This document shows positions 63,992-64,000 of a stretch of DNA of 64,000 nt, in pieces. Location: assembly GCF_900231165.1 (NCBI RefSeq), contig NZ_LT960614.1, positions 1,114,550 to 1,178,549 of the forward strand, given 5' to 3'. Within the stretch, counting starts at the first letter, position 1; each line of letters opens with the position of its first letter. The stretch is from Hartmannibacter diazotrophicus. GTDB lineage: Bacteria; Pseudomonadota; Alphaproteobacteria; Rhizobiales; Pleomorphomonadaceae. The position numbers and the translations under genes are program-made. The notes under the pieces were generated by a model. That model saw nothing but the letters and a program-made list of their open reading frames with translations. It did no database searches and was not told where the DNA came from.

Positions 63992-64000
63992 GCGAGTGTT

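Overview
The window is 64 kb of GC-rich, densely coding chromosomal DNA from an alphaproteobacterium, most likely of the order Hyphomicrobiales (Rhizobiales). Pointers are the HmuRTUV-HmuQ-HutX heme island with a TGA-N9-TCA iron box, the hisS-hisZ-hisG operon, a CIRCE-controlled groESL operon with an RpoH-like promoter, and conserved alphaproteobacterial families (DUF3422, DUF2927, TIGR02186, TIGR01459-type HAD, a TipF-like EAL protein). No rRNA, tRNA, CRISPR array, insertion sequence or prophage was seen. The placement is inference from gene content.

Layout. 1-5064 (-): a complete-looking MoxR/Bat operon (MoxR ATPase, DUF58, DUF4381, two von Willebrand factor A proteins, TPR protein, BatD cut by the window edge). 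5209-6801: HxlR regulator divergent from an NTF2-like/SDR gene pair. 6822-13019: heme uptake island, hmuTUV on the minus strand and hmuR-hmuQ-hutX on the plus strand around one regulatory region. 13317-14252: a His-rich NfeR/YqjI-like PadR regulator and a stand-alone DUF2218 protein behind a very large perfect inverted repeat. 14405-21361: sugar O-methyltransferase-like protein, M20 amidohydrolase, RsmE, a desaturase/methyltransferase pair and DUF3422. 21379-26570: LysR regulator divergent from glycolate oxidase glcDEF. 26794-30922: FlgC-like rod protein, LprI-like protein, L,D-transpeptidase, DUF2927 and a CheZ-like phosphatase. 31024-35322: TagA glycosylase and hisS-hisZ-hisG. 35478-40032: DoxX, SbmA/YddA-type ABC exporter, large CoA-transferase. 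40430-42702: groESL with promoter, CIRCE, terminator and a duplicated groEL 3' tail. 42745-44782: a translationally coupled TIGR02186/GNAT/EamA operon. 45079-49509: an NtrC-type regulator lacking GAFTGA, an orphan copZ behind a CueR-type box, a degenerate EAL protein and a lipoprotein. 49592-54928: ileS-lspA, ribF, MaoC hydratase. 55282-59759: CheY, a second CheZ-like protein, a HAD phosphatase and an active-looking GGDEF-EAL protein. 60061-63991: mutL and an SLC13/RCK-type permease.

How it fits together. Three metal circuits recur: heme iron (IRO box and hmu genes), Fe/Ni (NfeR-like PadR with a 53-bp operator-promoter) and copper (CueR box and copZ). A motility/second-messenger set (CheY, two CheZ-like proteins, FlgC-like, TipF-like EAL, GGDEF-EAL) is spread over the window. 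The most unusual items are the PadR operator and its DUF2218 partner, RNA structures at 12014-12078 and 14269-14334, the GAFTGA-less regulator, the paired CheZ genes and the groEL tail duplication.
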